From: Thioalkalivibrio sp.
Lineage (GTDB): Bacteria > Pseudomonadota > Gammaproteobacteria > Ectothiorhodospirales > Ectothiorhodospiraceae
Reading direction: 5' to 3'
Length of the DNA: 7,835 bases
Assembly: GCA_007120575.1 (NCBI GenBank)
Contig: SKNJ01000092.1
Location: forward strand, 1-7,835
Within the stretch, counting starts at the first letter, position 1. Every line of letters begins with the position of its first letter. Under the pieces are notes generated by a model, which was given only the letters and a program-made list of their open reading frames with translations, had not been told where the DNA came from and made no database searches. Positions 6,556-7,835 of the stretch are shown piece by piece. Position numbers and translations under genes: made by a program.

Positions 6556-7835
6556 TCAGGGGGCGGGGTCGGCGTCGTGGTTCGAGCGCGCGGGCGGCAG
6601 CAGGAGTTCACGCGGATGGCTGCGCAGGCGCCGGCCATAGGCGCGCAGCAGCCCGTCGAAGGCGCCGATGCGCACGCCACGGGCGCGCAGGGCGACATAC
6701 AGGGCCAGGCCGAAACTGACCCACAGGTTCACCGCACCGATCAGCAGCACGAACACCAGAAACATCAGGAAGGGCGCGGCGCCCAGCCAGTCGACCGAGG
6801 TCACGAAGCCGAGATTGGCGGAGGCGAACGCGACATGCTGGATGTCCAGCGGCAGGCTCAACAGGTAGCCGATATAGGCGGTGACCCCGAGCAGCACCCC
6901 GAAGAAGAAATTGCCGAACAGGGCGCCGTAGTTGGCGCCGATCCACCTGGCCAGGCGCGCGCGTGCGCCTTCCGGCAGGATCCGGCGCAGCAGGGGGTGT
7001 TCGTGCAGGCGCTCGGGCAGTTGGAGCCGCGCGCAACGGTTGTCGAAATAGCCCGAGATCAGCCCCGACACGAACAGCCAGACCCCGGCGATCGCGGCAT
7101 AGAACAGCGCCAGGCCGGTGATCGGGGCGAGCTTGTCGAGCTGATACCCGACCCCTTCGCTGGAGAGCAGTGGTGCCCCGAGGCCCTGCTGCCACAGCCA
7201 GCCCAGCAGGATCGCGGTCGGCAGGGCGACGCCGACATTGCCCAGCACCGCGACGAACTGGGACCGACCGACCCGCATCAGCAGGTCCGCCAATTTGTCC
7301 GGGTCGGCGGTGCCGCGTTCGGTGGCCTCGATCGCCGCAGCCAGGCGCGCGGCGGTCATCGCTGGTTGTTTGGTGGCCACGGTGAAATGCAGCACATGGA
7401 TCAGCACGAACCCAAGCCCGTAATTCAGGCTGACCCAGAGTGTGTTCGCGGCCGGGCTCAGGCCCAGCGACTCGATCTGCACCTTGATCAGTGCCATCAG
7501 CGCAATGATGAGGCCCGCACCGGCACCCGAGCGCAGCATCTGGAAGTATTCGCCCCGGTCGCGGGTGATGTAGTGTTCCCCGGTCTCGCTGACATGCTGG
7601 GTCACGCTGCGCGACAGCAGCTTGATGTTGTCCTGCCACAGCGAACGCACCCCGTGGCGGTGCACGTTGGCGATCACCAGCTCGCGGAACACCCGGGCCG
7701 AGGCGGCACGCTGCGCCTCGGCATCCTCGGCGCCCAGCAGGTCCAGTAGTTGATGGATGCGTGCCAGGGTCTGGTCGAGGCGTTCCAGCAGGTGGGTCAG
7801 CGAGACACTGCTGCCATGGGTGACCGCAAGCTTGC
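6556..7835 (-). CDS. Gcr / 'SpecificRecomb' (PF10136)-like polytopic membrane protein, C-terminal part
   Basis: An open frame of 425 visible codons enters from the right edge; the true start is outside the window. The visible N-terminus (THGSSVSLTHLLERLDQ) and the motif HFTVATKQPAMTAA (about 149-162 of the visible part) match my recollection of the family annotated as site-specific recombinase, Gcr, whose members are usually near 650-700 residues, so roughly a third is missing. The visible part is a membrane protein, with probable helices at about 103-120, 131-151, 193-213, 238-262, 302-326 and 353-382. I see no serine- or tyrosine-recombinase catalytic signature. The GTG at 7692-7690 is internal and not a likely start because the reading frame and family similarity continue upstream. 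It heads a tightly packed group with a small membrane protein and a K+ channel, which suggests a membrane or transport role rather than DNA rearrangement. Family call is from memory of motifs; function is unknown. Confidence 0.8.
   Translation of the reverse strand, partial: KLAVTHGSSVSLTHLLERLDQTLARIHQLLDLLGAEDAEAQRAASARVFRELVIANVHRHGVRSLWQDNIKLLSRSVTQHVSETGEHYITRDRGEYFQMLRSGAGAGLIIALMALIKVQIESLGLSPAANTLWVSLNYGLGFVLIHVLHFTVATKQPAMTAARLAAAIEATERGTADPDKLADLLMRVGRSQFVAVLGNVGVALPTAILLGWLWQQGLGAPLLSSEGVGYQLDKLAPITGLALFYAAIAGVWLFVSGLISGYFDNRCARLQLPERLHEHPLLRRILPEGARARLARWIGANYGALFGNFFFGVLLGVTAYIGYLLSLPLDIQHVAFASANLGFVTSVDWLGAAPFLMFLVFVLLIGAVNLWVSFGLALYVALRARGVRIGAFDGLLRAYGRRLRSHPRELLLPPARSNHDADPAP

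Noticed and set aside
6577..7749. 390-codon plus-strand frame opposite the Gcr-like gene
   Set aside because: Composition rich in Q, H, R, G and D is typical of the complement of a hydrophobic membrane protein gene; no motif recognised.
6556..7835. mobile element implied by the 'recombinase' family name
   Set aside because: No terminal repeats, target duplications, tRNA or recombinase catalytic motifs are visible, and the protein is polytopic.

Overview
The window is GC-rich (G or C dominates third codon positions) and every gene I can support lies on the minus strand, so transcription runs from right to left. Protein content suggests a free-living gammaproteobacterium with respiratory flexibility: a YajD-type HNH protein, a c-type-haem GGDEF/EAL sensor, an FNR/ANR-like operator and a PF10136-type membrane protein. 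A Chromatiales/Ectothiorhodospiraceae-like origin is a guess from composition and gene style, not something the sequence proves.

Layout in transcription order. (1) 7835-6556: C-terminal part of a large polytopic membrane protein of the family called 'site-specific recombinase, Gcr' (5' end outside the window). (2) 6535-6152: a 127-residue four-helix membrane protein of unknown function. (3) 6139-4403: a two-TM potassium channel with selectivity filter TIGFG and two cytosolic RCK/TrkA-N domains. (4) 4386-3286: an alpha/beta hydrolase (S33 / monoglyceride-lipase-like) with a lipoprotein signal. Gaps between these four are only 20, 12 and 16 nt, so they very probably form one operon of cell-envelope proteins. 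A 183-nt gap (3285-3103) follows, holding an FNR/ANR-like box, an overlapping inverted repeat and two perfect palindromes. (5) 3102-517: an 861-residue membrane sensor with a periplasmic CxxCH haem motif, a cytosolic GAF-like region, an intact GGDEF domain with I-site, and an EAL domain. A 149-nt gap (516-368) follows with a weak promoter candidate and a GC-rich stem-loop. (6) 367-1: the HNH nuclease-family gene yajD, missing only its last few codons at the window edge.

Functional reading. Two themes are visible. The first is an operon joining a K+ channel to two poorly characterised membrane proteins and a surface lipoprotein hydrolase; the tight packing suggests joint function in membrane or ion homeostasis, and makes a DNA-recombinase role for the first gene doubtful. 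The second is a redox-linked cyclic-di-GMP module: a haem-bearing sensor gene preceded by an anaerobiosis-type operator, so both its expression and its activity could follow oxygen or redox state. No tRNA, rRNA, CRISPR array, insertion sequence or clear rho-independent terminator was seen. The long plus-strand open frames are antisense shadows of the minus-strand genes.
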